Source: Pseudomonas gessardii (GTDB lineage Bacteria; Pseudomonadota; Gammaproteobacteria; Pseudomonadales; Pseudomonadaceae). From it: DNA of 64,000 bases. The position numbers and the translations under genes are program-made. Each line of letters starts with the position of its first letter. Positions within the stretch are counted from its first letter, which is position 1. Below are positions 15,803 to 24,500 of this stretch, one piece after another. Below the pieces are notes generated by a model, which had not been told where the DNA came from, did no database searches, and was given only the letters and a program-made list of their open reading frames with translations. Where the stretch lies: contig NZ_MNPU01000007.1 of the NCBI RefSeq assembly GCF_001983165.1, forward strand, positions 62,001 through 126,000, written 5' to 3'.

Positions 15803-18373
15803 ATGAAGCGCAAGCAGTTCCAGAAAAGCCTGTTGGCCATGATGGTCAGCGCCGTTGCCGCACAAGTCAGCGCGGTGGAGTTTGACGTCAGCACAGGGCA
15901 GAACGTGTGGGCCTCCCAGACGTTCAACGAGCCTGTAACCCTGGTGGGCACGCGCAATGTCGTCTCGACCCAGCCCAGTGCCGATGGCGTGAATATTTCC
16001 CTGACCAATATCCAGGGCACGCTGCGCAACGACGCCAACCTGACCCTGGATGCTGGCGGCAAAGCCGTACGTGGCCTGATCGTCGATGGGGCGCTGGATC
16101 AACTGCTCACCACCACCGGCAGCCAAATCAGCGGCGATATCGTCCAGGCTGGCAATATCCACCTGAGCAACACCATCTGGGCCGAAGGCTTTGAAGTGGG
16201 CGCCAGCAACGTGGGCGGCAGCATCATCAACTCGGGCAATATCACCCTGGTCGAAGTTCCCGGCTCTGGCGATGAATCCGACGCCGAGGGTCTCTACCTC
16301 AACGGCACCACCGTGGCGGGCGACGTGGTCAACAGCGGTGTGGTGGATGTCACGTCCTACTACGGCTACGGCCTGATCCTCGATACCCACAACAACATGC
16401 CGGTCACCATCGGTGGCAAGCTGCTCAACTCCGGGACCCTGCGCGTTACCGGTGAAGAGGCCCTGGGGATCGAGATCGAAACCGATACCAACCCCCTGCG
16501 TATCGAAAACAGCGGCCTGGTTTCCGTCAACGGCGGGCAGGCGATTGCCGTGCAGCTCGATGCGGGCACCTACGATTACCTGCTCAACACCGGCACCATC
16601 GAAGCCAGCGGCAGCAACGCCATGGCCTTCAACGTGCAAGGCGCGACCTTTAACACCACCTCGCCGAGCGGTGAGCGCGGCCTGATCAACCGTGGCCTGA
16701 TCAGCGCCGACGCGACGGCGATCAAGGTCAACCCGCAGTACCAGTTGACGCCGTTCGAGATCAACCAGCAAGCCGGGGAAATTCGCAGCAACTCCGGCAC
16801 CGCTATCGACGGCGGCAACCTGGCGAGCCTGAACTGGAGCGGCGGCAAAATCGTCGGTGATGTGCTGGGTGTCACGGCTGTGAACATCAACGGCCAGGCC
16901 GACTTTACCGGCGCGCGCCTTGGCAGCCCGGTATCGGTCAACGCGGGTTCGTTGAACCTGTCCGGCGCCGGCACCACCATCACTGGCGACCTGAATGTCG
17001 CCAGCGGGGCCGGGGTTGATATGCGCCTGTCCAACAGCGTGGTACCGACCACGCCTTACCTCACGGTCAGCGGCGCCGCGAACTTCGCCCAGGGGTCTAG
17101 CGTGACCTTGAGCGCCAAGCCCGGTGATTTCACCGCAGCGCCCAGCGGCACCGAATACACCCTGCTGCAAGCCGGCAGCGTGCAGAACAACGGCCTGACG
17201 GTCGCCAGCAGCTCGTCGCTGCTCGATGTGCTCAGCTACTCGGCCGATGCGCAGACGGTCAAGGCCGTGGTGGGTCTGAAGCCAGACGAGCAGGTACAAA
17301 CCGACCTCGGCGGCGTTGGGGCTACGACCTCGGCGGTGACTGCGGTGAACCTGTTGAAAAACGAAGTGCTGGGGCAACTGAGCCAGGATGACGCGGTGTT
17401 CCAGGCCGTGGCCAACGCTGGCAGCGCCCAGCAACTGGCGCAGATCGGCGAACAACTCAAACCTGACGTAAACCGTGGTGCGCTGGACGTGGCCTTGTCC
17501 GGGCAGACCGTGATCAACGGCGCGATCCTCAACCGCCTGGCCGGCCAGCGCGATGGCAGCGAACGCGGCGGTGTGTGGGTGCAAGGCCTGAGCAGCAACA
17601 TGGACCAGGACGGTCGCGGTGGCGATAACGGTTACTCGGCCAACAGCAGTGGTGTGGCTGTCGGCGTGGACGGCCGCTTGAACGACAGCACCCGTGTGGG
17701 TGTGGCATACAGCTACCTCAACTCCAACATCCATTCGGACCTGGGTAACAAGACCGAAGTGCAGGGCAACGCGCTGTCGTTGTACGGCAACTGGTCGCTG
17801 CAGAACTGGTTTGTCGATGGCAGCCTGAGCTATGGCGTCAACGACAACGACAGCAAGCGCCACATCGCCGGCACTACAGCGAAGGGCAGCTACGACAGCC
17901 AGGCGCTGTCGGCCAGTGTGGTCGGCGGTTACAGCTTCAAGGCGTCGGACAGCGTGCTGATCGAGCCGCGTGTCGCCGCACGTTACTCCAGCGTGCACAT
18001 GGACAGCCTGCATGAGAAGGGCTCATCGGCAGCCCTGAACACCGCTTCCCAGCGTTACGAAGTCGGTGAACTGGGCGCCGGCCTGCGTGTGGCGGGCAAC
18101 CTGCCGCTGGGTGCCGGCACTCTGCAACCGGAAGCGACCTTGATGGCCTATCACGACCTGATGGGTGATCGCGTGGCGCAGACGTCAAGCTTTGTGAACG
18201 GTGGCTCGACGTTCAGCATGACCGGCGCATCGGTGGCGCGCGACAGCTATGAGGCCAGCGTAGGCGTGAACTACCAGGTCTCGGCGTTCAGCGTTGGCGC
18301 CAGCTACACCCGCCAGGCCCGCAGCGGGTTTGATGCCGATGGCGTCATGCTCAAGGCCCGTTACGCGTTCTAA
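15803..18373 (+). CDS. Autotransporter (type Va) outer-membrane beta-barrel protein
   Basis: An 856-residue protein. Residues 1-25 are a signal peptide ending VSAVE. About 30-520 form a repetitive passenger (NxGxI, LxNxGxI patterns) typical of a right-handed beta-helix. The last about 270 residues are an autotransporter barrel with alternating strands, ending LKARYAF, a C-terminal aromatic outer-membrane signal. ATG at 15803 is preceded by GGAG at 15793-15796 at good spacing, so I prefer it to the ATG at 15791. The passenger has no obvious protease triad or adhesion motif, so the surface role is unknown. A REP pair follows 23 bp after the stop. Confidence 0.88.
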   Translation: MKRKQFQKSLLAMMVSAVAAQVSAVEFDVSTGQNVWASQTFNEPVTLVGTRNVVSTQPSADGVNISLTNIQGTLRNDANLTLDAGGKAVRGLIVDGALDQLLTTTGSQISGDIVQAGNIHLSNTIWAEGFEVGASNVGGSIINSGNITLVEVPGSGDESDAEGLYLNGTTVAGDVVNSGVVDVTSYYGYGLILDTHNNMPVTIGGKLLNSGTLRVTGEEALGIEIETDTNPLRIENSGLVSVNGGQAIAVQLDAGTYDYLLNTGTIEASGSNAMAFNVQGATFNTTSPSGERGLINRGLISADATAIKVNPQYQLTPFEINQQAGEIRSNSGTAIDGGNLASLNWSGGKIVGDVLGVTAVNINGQADFTGARLGSPVSVNAGSLNLSGAGTTITGDLNVASGAGVDMRLSNSVVPTTPYLTVSGAANFAQGSSVTLSAKPGDFTAAPSGTEYTLLQAGSVQNNGLTVASSSSLLDVLSYSADAQTVKAVVGLKPDEQVQTDLGGVGATTSAVTAVNLLKNEVLGQLSQDDAVFQAVANAGSAQQLAQIGEQLKPDVNRGALDVALSGQTVINGAILNRLAGQRDGSERGGVWVQGLSSNMDQDGRGGDNGYSANSSGVAVGVDGRLNDSTRVGVAYSYLNSNIHSDLGNKTEVQGNALSLYGNWSLQNWFVDGSLSYGVNDNDSKRHIAGTTAKGSYDSQALSASVVGGYSFKASDSVLIEPRVAARYSSVHMDSLHEKGSSAALNTASQRYEVGELGAGLRVAGNLPLGAGTLQPEATLMAYHDLMGDRVAQTSSFVNGGSTFSMTGASVARDSYEASVGVNYQVSAFSVGASYTRQARSGFDADGVMLKARYAF

Positions 18374-18396
18374 GCCGTCCTTATAGGGCGAGCTTG

Positions 18397-18483
18397 TGTG
18401 GGAGCTGGCTTGCCTGCGATAGCATCCCTGCGGTGTGCTTGAAACACCGCAGTGTCTGCATCGCAGGCAAGCCAGCTCCCACA
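18397..18483. repeat. REP inverted pair (GTGGGAGCTGGCTTGCCTGCGAT type)
   Basis: Two inverted arms, TGTGGGAGCTGGCTTGCC and its complement, separated by a second imperfect stem. Lies at the end of the autotransporter gene and may also act as a transcript 3' end. The flanks GAGCTTG and TAAGCCTGC look like decayed outer arms. Confidence 0.85.
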
Positions 18484-18572
18484 TAAGCCTGCCCCCATAT
18501 GTGCGAAACAACTTGAGAACCGCTCTCAACCTCGTAAAATGCCGCAGCACTTAATCAGGGACGAATTCAAAG

Positions 18573-19154
18573 ATGCGCATTTTTGCCTTACTGCTGGCGC
18601 TGTCCTTCCTGGCTGGCTGTGCTTCCAAACCCCCGTACTACATCTCTCCAGCCCCCGTGACTATTCCCAAGACCGCCACCTTCTGGGTCGATACCTTCGA
18701 CGTCAAAGTGGTGGGGCAGGGCCGGATTTTCATGTCGGACGCCAAAGTCCGCGAGCAACTGGGCGTGGACCTGGTCGACCGCCTGCTCAAGGCCAAGCGC
18801 TATGCCAGCAGCAAGCAGACCGCGGACTACCTGCTGGACGTGGATATCGTCTACGTGCGCCATATCCTCGACTCCAAGGGCGGTATCACCAGCCTGGTGG
18901 TCGACGACAACACCATCCTGCAAAGCATCGACTTTGGCTACAAGGTCAAGGTCAAGAAGGCCGACGCCGAGGTGCTGCATTTTGCCCAGGATCGGGGTGG
19001 CCTGGTGCCCAATAACTGGGGCGGCCAGGTGCAGCAATGGAAGACCATTGGCGGGATCCTGACCAATGAAGGCAACGCCAATATCGAGCGCCATTTCACC
19101 GGTGGCTTGAGCAATTACATCGTGCACGACCTGCGCGCCATACCCTCACGCTAA
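18573..19154 (+). CDS. Putative lipoprotein upstream of the CsgG/DUF4810/DUF799 cluster
   Basis: A 193-residue protein with a type II signal peptide (MRIFALLLALSFLAGC). No named domain recognised; the mature part resembles small envelope lipoproteins of the CsgG neighbourhood in size and composition. It is followed after 31 bp by the CsgG-like gene in the same direction, so the four genes 18573-20905 probably form one operon. Function unknown; an envelope or surface-export role is inferred from neighbours only. Confidence 0.75.
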   Translation: MRIFALLLALSFLAGCASKPPYYISPAPVTIPKTATFWVDTFDVKVVGQGRIFMSDAKVREQLGVDLVDRLLKAKRYASSKQTADYLLDVDIVYVRHILDSKGGITSLVVDDNTILQSIDFGYKVKVKKADAEVLHFAQDRGGLVPNNWGGQVQQWKTIGGILTNEGNANIERHFTGGLSNYIVHDLRAIPSR

Positions 19155-19185
19155 TACCCCGGATTTATTCACCTAGGAGCACCCT

Positions 19186-19866
19186 GTGAAATCACTCTGC
19201 AAAATCCTGCTGTCCGGCCTTGCCGCCACGGCACTGCTGACCCTGGCCGGTTGTGCCACGGAAAGCTCCCGCGCACTGCCGATCGAAAAAGTCGCCAGCG
19301 CCAGCGTCGCCTACTCCGGCGTACGCGTGCCGATTGCCGTGGGCAAGTTCGATAACCGCTCCAGCTACATGCGCGGGATCTTCTCCGATGGCGTGGACCG
19401 CCTCGGTGGCCAGGCCAAGACCATCCTGATCACCCACTTGCAGCAGACCAACCGCTTCAGCGTGCTGGACCGCGACAACATGGGCGAAATCTCTCAGGAA
19501 GCGCAGATCAAAGGCACCGCGCAGAAGCTCAAGGGTGCGGACTACGTGGTGACCGGCGATGTGACCGAGTTCGGCCGCAAAGAGACCGGCGACCGCCAAC
19601 TGTTCGGCATCCTTGGCCGTGGCAAGACCCAGGTGGCCTACGCCAAGATCAACCTGAACATCGTCAACATCAGCACCTCCGAAGTGGTGTATTCCACCCA
19701 GGGCGCCGGTGAATACGCGTTGTCGAACCGTGAAATCGTGGGCTTTGGCGGCACCGCCAGCTATGACTCCACCCTCAATGGCAAGGTCCTGGACCTGGCC
19801 ATGCGCGAAGCGATCAATCGCCTGGTCGACGGCATCAATGCCGGCGCCTGGAACCCGCGTAACTGA
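19186..19866 (+). CDS. CsgG/HfaB-family lipoprotein
   Basis: A 226-residue lipoprotein (lipobox LTLAGC) with the CsgG-type fold signatures: IAVGKFDNRSSY near the start of the mature part, then LQQTNRFSVLDRDN, GADYVVTGDVTEF and a C-terminal REAINRLVDGI. CsgG forms an outer-membrane secretion channel for curli, but this family is wider. The gene starts with GTG at 19186, preceded by TAGGAGC. Followed by DUF4810 and DUF799 genes, an arrangement also known in Neisseria (the GNA1162 group). No curli subunit genes are nearby, so a curli role is unlikely. Confidence 0.85.
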   Translation: MKSLCKILLSGLAATALLTLAGCATESSRALPIEKVASASVAYSGVRVPIAVGKFDNRSSYMRGIFSDGVDRLGGQAKTILITHLQQTNRFSVLDRDNMGEISQEAQIKGTAQKLKGADYVVTGDVTEFGRKETGDRQLFGILGRGKTQVAYAKINLNIVNISTSEVVYSTQGAGEYALSNREIVGFGGTASYDSTLNGKVLDLAMREAINRLVDGINAGAWNPRN

Positions 19867-19895
19867 TTTAAGTGTTTTCAAGGAGCAGTACACGG

Positions 19896-20258
19896 ATGAG
19901 CAAGGCAGTGAAGTTAGCGCTGATGCTGACAGCAACCGCGCTGGTTGCAGGGTGCCAGACGGCGCCCAAGCCCCTGTATCAATGGGAAAGCTACCAGCCA
20001 CAGGTTTACGAGTACTTCAAGGGCGAGCCCAAGGAAGCCCAGGTCGAAGCGCTGGAACGCGACCTGCAAAAGATCAACGCCAGTGGCCGCCAGGCCCCAC
20101 CGGGCTACCACGCCCATTTGGGCATGCTGTACCTGAGCATGGGCAAGGATGACCAGATGGTGCAGCAGTTCCGCACCGAGAAGGCGCTGTTCCCCGAGTC
20201 TGCGGCTTACATGGACTTTTTGCTCAAGAACGCCAAGGCCCCAGAGGTGAAGCAATGA
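19896..20258 (+). CDS. DUF4810 lipoprotein
   Basis: A 120-residue lipoprotein: MSKAVKLALMLTATALVAGC then a short helical, TPR-like body with YQWESYQPQVYEYFK near its N-terminus, which marks DUF4810. ATG at 19896 has AAGGAGCAG upstream and is preferred over the earlier in-frame start at 19872. The gene overlaps the next by 4 bp (ATGA at 20255-20258), implying translational coupling with the DUF799 gene. Likely part of an envelope complex with its two neighbours; biochemical role not known. Confidence 0.85.
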   Translation: MSKAVKLALMLTATALVAGCQTAPKPLYQWESYQPQVYEYFKGEPKEAQVEALERDLQKINASGRQAPPGYHAHLGMLYLSMGKDDQMVQQFRTEKALFPESAAYMDFLLKNAKAPEVKQ

Positions 20259-20905
20259 GCTTTTTGAAACTCACCGGCGCCTTGCTGGCCCTGGCTTTGC
20301 TGGGTGGTTGCGCGGCGCCCAAGACTGTCGATTACTCGGCGTACAAGCAGGCGCGGCCGAAGTCGATCCTGGTGCTGCCACCGATCAACGAGTCCCCTGA
20401 AGTGCAGGCGTCCTACAGCCTGGTATCGCAGGTGACTTACCCGTTGGCCGAAGCCGGCTACTACGTGATGCCGATTGCCCTGGTGGATGAAACCTTCCGC
20501 CAGAACGGCCTGACCACCGCCAACGATATCCAGGGCGTGGCGCCGGGCAAGCTGCACGAGATCTTCGGCGCAGACGCGGCGTTGTACATCACCGTCAGCG
20601 AGTACGGCACCCAGTACATGCTGATCACCAGCGACACCTCGGTGATGGCCTCGGCCAAACTGGTCGACCTGCGCACCGGCACCACCTTGTGGACCGGCTC
20701 GGCACGGGCTTCCAGCGAGGAAGGCAACAACAACGGGGGCGGCCTGGTGGGCATGCTGATCACGGCGGCGGTCAAGCAAGTGATCAACAGCTCCACCGAC
20801 GCGGCGCACCCGATTGCCGGCATCACCAGCGCGCGCCTGTTGTCGGCCGGGCAACGCACCGGCCTGCTGTACGGCCCGCGCTCGCCCAAGTACGGCTCGG
20901 ACTGA
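20255..20905 (+). CDS. DUF799 (GNA1162-type) lipoprotein
   Basis: A 216-residue lipoprotein (lipobox ALLGGC) of the GNA1162/DUF799 family, recognisable by RPKSILVLPPINESPEV and the later ADAALYITVSEYGTQY. GNA1162 resembles TolB N-terminal / CsgG-like folds and is thought to act in the envelope, perhaps in transport. It is last of the apparent four-gene operon; a short REP hairpin follows 25 bp later. Confidence 0.85.
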   Translation: MSFLKLTGALLALALLGGCAAPKTVDYSAYKQARPKSILVLPPINESPEVQASYSLVSQVTYPLAEAGYYVMPIALVDETFRQNGLTTANDIQGVAPGKLHEIFGADAALYITVSEYGTQYMLITSDTSVMASAKLVDLRTGTTLWTGSARASSEEGNNNGGGLVGMLITAAVKQVINSSTDAAHPIAGITSARLLSAGQRTGLLYGPRSPKYGSD

Positions 20906-20930
20906 TCTGGACCAGTCACTGCCGATCCAA

Positions 20931-20957
20931 TGTGGGAGCTGGCAAACCAGCTCCCAC
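20931..20957. repeat. Minimal REP hairpin
   Basis: GTGGGAGCTGG-CAAA-CCAGCTCCCAC, an 11-bp perfect stem with a 4-nt loop: two REP tips joined with the middle missing. No T-run follows. Confidence 0.8.
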
Positions 20958-21045
20958 CTGGATTGAGTGACCGCACGCTAACCCGAATCCCAACGCCCCT
21001 ACGTCTGACCTTGTGAACGCATCATTCACTCACGAGGTTCAGCCC

Positions 21046-22677
21046 ATGTCCCATCCTCTTCTCTTCCTACGTCCCGCTGCCCAGGGCTTTGCCGTGACCT
21101 TGCTGGTGGCGCTCGCCGGATGTGGGCTGTCGTCCCGTGACGAGGCCAAGGCGCCCGAAGCGGCTGCCGTCCCCGAACTGCACAGCGCGCCCGTTCAGGC
21201 CCAGAGCGCCATGCTCAAAAGGATGGCGATGCCGGCCCCGATGGCCATGCATGACGCCGTGGCGATGGAATACCGCGCCGAACCCCGTGAGCAATATCAA
21301 AACCTGCCGGATAACCCGGTGCACAGCGTGGCCCAAACCCCGGTCTCAACCTTCAGCGTCGATGTCGACACGGGCAGCTACGCCAATGTCAGACGTTTCC
21401 TCAACCAAGGCCAGCTGCCGCCCGAAGGCGCCGTGCGACTTGAGGAAATGGTCAATTACTTCCCCTACGACTACGCGCTGCCCACCGATGGCTCGCCTTT
21501 TGGCGTGACCACCGAAGTCGCCGCCACCCCCTGGAACCCCAATACACGCCTGCTGCGTATCGGCATCAAGGCCTCCGAGCGTGCCGTGGCCGAACTGGCG
21601 CCGGCCAACCTGGTGTTCCTGGTGGATGTTTCCGGCTCCATGGACCGCCGCGAAGGCCTGCCATTGGTGAAAAGCACCCTCAAACTGCTGGTGGAGCAAC
21701 TGCGCGATCAGGACCGCGTGTCCCTGGTGGTGTATGCCGGTGAATCGCGGGTGGTGCTCAAGCCCACATCCGGGGGCGACAAGGCAAAAATCCGCAACGC
21801 CATCGAGCAACTGACCGCCGGCGGCTCCACAGCGGGGGCGTCGGGCATCGAGCTGGCCTATCAGATGGCCCGCGAAGGGTTTATCGATAAGGGCATCAAC
21901 CGCATCCTGCTGGCCACTGACGGTGACTTCAATGTCGGCATCAGCGACTTCGACAGCCTCAAGCAAATGGCCGTGGACCAGCGCAAAAGCGGCGTGTCCC
22001 TGACCACCCTGGGGTTTGGCGTGGATAACTACAACGAACACCTGATGGAACAACTGGCCGACGCGGGCGATGGCAACTACGCCTATATCGACAACCTGCG
22101 CGAAGCCCGCAAGGTGCTGGTGGAGCAACTCAGCTCGACCCTGGCCGTGGTAGCGCGGGATGTGAAGTTGCAGGTGGAATTCAACCCGGCCCAGGTCAGC
22201 GAATATCGCCTGCTGGGCTATGAAAACCGCGCCTTGAAACGTGAGGATTTCAGCAATGACAAGGTAGACGCCGGTGAGATCGGCGCCGGGCATACCGTGA
22301 CGGCGCTGTATGAAATTGTACCGAAGGGTTCAAAAGGCTGGCTGGAACCGTTGCGCTATGCCCAGGCCAAGGCTGCCGAGGGTAACGCATCAGAACTGGC
22401 CATGTTGCGGGTACGCTACAAGCCAGCGGCGGGTGGCAGCAGTCGTCTGATCGAACACCCGATCAAGAATGCTCAACAGGCCGCCAGCGCCGACCTGCGC
22501 TTCGCGGCGGCTGTAGCTGCCTTCGCCCAACAGCTCAAGGGCGATGGCCGCTACACTGGCACCATGAGCCTGAAGGACACCGCCACCCTGGCCCGTTCGG
22601 CCCGCGCTGATGACCCCTACGGCCTGCGTAATGAATTCGTACAACTGGTGGAACTGGCCCAAAGCCTCAAACACTGA
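21046..22677 (+). CDS. VWA-domain lipoprotein (YfbK-like, with DUF3520)
   Basis: A 543-residue protein starting MSHPLLFLRPAAQG with a lipobox VALAGC; ATG at 21046 gives a proper signal peptide, unlike the longer frame from 21013. About residues 80-180 are the N-terminal VWA-associated domain (PVSTFSVDVDTGSYANVRRF). The VWA domain follows with the MIDAS motif DVSGS in NLVFLVDVSGSMDRR, and the C-terminal third is a DUF3520-like domain. It lies just upstream of an ECF sigma and anti-sigma pair in the same direction, which suggests a shared envelope-stress or surface system. The role is not established. Confidence 0.85.
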   Translation: MSHPLLFLRPAAQGFAVTLLVALAGCGLSSRDEAKAPEAAAVPELHSAPVQAQSAMLKRMAMPAPMAMHDAVAMEYRAEPREQYQNLPDNPVHSVAQTPVSTFSVDVDTGSYANVRRFLNQGQLPPEGAVRLEEMVNYFPYDYALPTDGSPFGVTTEVAATPWNPNTRLLRIGIKASERAVAELAPANLVFLVDVSGSMDRREGLPLVKSTLKLLVEQLRDQDRVSLVVYAGESRVVLKPTSGGDKAKIRNAIEQLTAGGSTAGASGIELAYQMAREGFIDKGINRILLATDGDFNVGISDFDSLKQMAVDQRKSGVSLTTLGFGVDNYNEHLMEQLADAGDGNYAYIDNLREARKVLVEQLSSTLAVVARDVKLQVEFNPAQVSEYRLLGYENRALKREDFSNDKVDAGEIGAGHTVTALYEIVPKGSKGWLEPLRYAQAKAAEGNASELAMLRVRYKPAAGGSSRLIEHPIKNAQQAASADLRFAAAVAAFAQQLKGDGRYTGTMSLKDTATLARSARADDPYGLRNEFVQLVELAQSLKH

Positions 22678-22700
22678 TCTTGCACACGATATAGAGCCAA

Positions 22701-22790
22701 TGTGGGAGCTGGCTTGCCTGCGATGGCGGTGGGCCAGTGCCGCCGATAGTGCCTGACCCACCGCCATCGCGGGCAAGCCCGGCTCCCACA
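22701..22790. repeat. REP inverted pair
   Basis: Arms TGTGGGAGCTGGCTTGCCTGCGAT and its complement with an inner GGCGGTGGG / CCCACCGCC stem. Lies between the VWA gene and the ECF sigma gene. Confidence 0.85.
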
Positions 22791-22832
22791 GGTAATCTGC
22801 AGTGATCCATCGAAAGGAGTTCGCCACTTAAC

Positions 22833-23405
22833 ATGGCCGTACCAGATGATCCACCCAGCGACGAATTGCTGCTGGCCCGCTACCGCACCGGCGATGCTGC
22901 TGCATTCGAGACCCTGTATGCCCGGCACCGCCAGGGCCTCTACCGGTTTCTCGTGGGCCTGTGCAACAAGGCCGAACTGGCCGAGGAAATCTACCAGGAC
23001 ACCTGGCTCAGCCTGATCCGCAGCACTACCCAGCCACAGGGCCGGGCGAGTTTTCGTACCTGGTTGTTCCAGATTGCCCGCAACCGCCTGATCGACCACT
23101 GGCGCAAGCACGGCATCCACAACCCGTTGCACGACAGCTACGACGAACAACAGCACGCCCAACCCGACGACAGTGCCGGCCCCGAGCAGCAACTGAGCCT
23201 GAGCCGCGACCAGGGCCGCCTCGATGCGGCGTTGCAAGACCTGCCCGAAGACCAGCGCGAAGTGTTTATGCTGCGCCTGCACGGCGACCTGGAACTGCCG
23301 CAAATCGCCGCCCTCACCGGCAGCCCACTGGAAACGGTAAAAAGCCGCTTGCGTTACGCCCAGCAGAAACTGCGTCGGCTGCTGGCCGAGGAGGTACCCG
23401 TATGA
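22833..23405 (+). CDS. ECF-type RNA polymerase sigma factor
   Basis: A 190-residue sigma-70 family protein with only regions 2 and 4. Region 2 (about 25-95) has YRFLVGLCNKAELAEEIYQD and FRTWLFQIARNRLIDHWR. A variable linker follows, then region 4 (about 130-185) with LPEDQREVFMLRLHGDLELP and ETVKSRLRYAQQKLR for -35 recognition. GAAAGGAG lies upstream of the ATG. The anti-sigma-like gene overlaps its stop (ATGA), the standard pairing. The inducing signal is unknown. Confidence 0.93.
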   Translation: MAVPDDPPSDELLLARYRTGDAAAFETLYARHRQGLYRFLVGLCNKAELAEEIYQDTWLSLIRSTTQPQGRASFRTWLFQIARNRLIDHWRKHGIHNPLHDSYDEQQHAQPDDSAGPEQQLSLSRDQGRLDAALQDLPEDQREVFMLRLHGDLELPQIAALTGSPLETVKSRLRYAQQKLRRLLAEEVPV

Positions 23406-24004
23406 CTGACTCCCGACACCCCCAGGACCCGACAGACGAAGGGCTGATCCAGCACTTTCGCCAACACAGCGCCAGCGAGCCGTCCGCGTCCCTCGACGCC
23501 TTCATCCTCGCCACCGCCCGCCGCGAAGCCCCCACGCCAGCGCCAAGCCTGTGGCAACGCTGGCTGCACGCCTGCCAACGGCCACGCTGGCAGATGGCGT
23601 TTGCTACCGTGGCCGGGGTCGCACTGTTGATTGGCGTGGTCATGCGCTCGCCAGTGCCCGACCTCAACCAGCCCGAGGTTACCCAGTACGCCGCCGCGCC
23701 GCCGCCTCAGGCACTCTCTGCGCCCGCCGCCCCAGCGCCGATGGCGCGTATGGCAATGGTGCCGCAGGCCGACAGCACGCCGGTCCAGACCGAGATGGCG
23801 GCGGTCATGGCCGATGAGCCCGTGGCAAAAATGAGCAAGCAAATGGCCGCCAAGCCCCAGTCCCTGAAGCAAGGGCTTGAGGAAATCGTGCGCCTGCGCC
23901 GGGCGGGTGAGAGCAGGGCGGCGGATGAAAAGCTGCTGGCCTTGCACAAGCGTTTTCCCGAGGAAAACCTGCCTGCGCGGTTGGAGGCGTTGCAAAAGCG
24001 TTGA
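23402..24004 (+). CDS. Probable anti-sigma factor partner of the ECF sigma
   Basis: A 200-residue protein starting in the sigma gene's stop (ATGA at 23402-23405). An N-terminal cytosolic helical part (about 1-55) is followed by one membrane segment, [17 protein letters not shown] (about 63-79), and a periplasmic Ala/Pro/Met-rich part. This topology and coupling suit a membrane anti-sigma factor, though no zinc-binding HxxxCxxC motif is present. The C-terminus ([20 protein letters not shown]) resembles a short TPR-like helix pair. Confidence 0.75.
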   Translation: MTDSRHPQDPTDEGLIQHFRQHSASEPSASLDAFILATARREAPTPAPSLWQRWLHACQRPRWQMAFATVAGVALLIGVVMRSPVPDLNQPEVTQYAAAPPPQALSAPAAPAPMARMAMVPQADSTPVQTEMAAVMADEPVAKMSKQMAAKPQSLKQGLEEIVRLRRAGESRAADEKLLALHKRFPEENLPARLEALQKR

Positions 24005-24008
24005 GCCA

Positions 24009-24046
24009 CAAAAAAGCCCCAGGTCTTGCGACCTGGGGCTTTTTTA
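24009..24046. terminator. Rho-independent terminator
   Basis: AGCCCCAGGT-CTTGCG-ACCTGGGGCT with an A-run before and a T-run after, so it can serve both strands: the sigma/anti-sigma operon on + and the tRNA gene on -. Confidence 0.9.
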
Positions 24047-24054
24047 TCTGTATC

Positions 24055-24131
24055 TGGTGCACCCGGCGGGATTCGAACCCACGACCCCTGCCTTCGGAGG
24101 GCAGTACTCTATCCAGCTGAGCTACGGATGC
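24055..24131 (-). tRNA. tRNA-Arg (anticodon CCG)
   Basis: 77 nt read on the minus strand, including an encoded CCA. Acceptor GCATCCG pairs with CGGGTGC; D-arm GCTC..GAGT; anticodon stem CTGCC/GGCAG with loop CTCCGAA, giving CCG; T-arm GTGGG-TTCGAAT-CCCGC. It reads CGG codons. A terminator lies 9 bp beyond its 3' end. Confidence 0.95.
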
Positions 24132-24500
24132 TTGTGCGGGCGCCATCATACCCATGTCGACCTTGGGCGTCCATGCTGGTTTTTGGCCGTCTGCTGGTGG
24201 GATTCTGGAGTAGCGAGGCTCTGTACCGGGCGGTGTGTGCCGGTGATGCGCAATTCGGGTCCGTTACGCTTGTCAGAATAGTCCGGCAAATATGCCCTTT
24301 TCGTTCTTTTTTTTGAACAGACTATTGCCCTACCCCCCCTTTGATCCTAGGATTCGTTTGAGATTTCAAACGCTCTGTCTCCCGTGCGCTATGTGCTTGC
24401 TTGCGCCCAGTGACTGATTTCCCTGACGGCAGCCTTCAAGGCGCCTTTCAACAACTCTAATTTGCCCCGCGCGCGCGCGGTGCTGTTAAGGAAAGCCGAC
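24132..24500. other. Gene-free stretch between tRNA-Arg and gabD
   Basis: About 370 bp without a convincing coding frame. It must hold the tRNA promoter (minus strand, next to 24131) and the gabD promoter. It contains two small inverted repeats, one at 24303-24318 (GTTC-T8-GAAC) and one at 24355-24372, and a CG-alternating run (CGCGCGCGCGCGG) near 24470. Confidence 0.6.
24355..24372. promoter_or_regulatory. Perfect inverted repeat upstream of gabD, operator candidate
   Basis: CGTTTGA-GATT-TCAAACG, 7-bp perfect arms, about 130 bp before the gabD start. It has the form of a dimeric regulator site; which regulator binds is unknown. Confidence 0.35.

Noticed and set aside
15752..18013. 753-codon open frame on the minus strand opposite the autotransporter
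   Set aside because: High-GC shadow of a real gene: the plus frame has signal peptide, repeats and barrel end, the minus frame has none and a His/Gln/Val-rich composition typical of antisense.
24055..24131. tRNA-Arg as an integration site for a genomic island
   Set aside because: No integrase and no direct repeat of the tRNA 3' end is visible on either side within the window.
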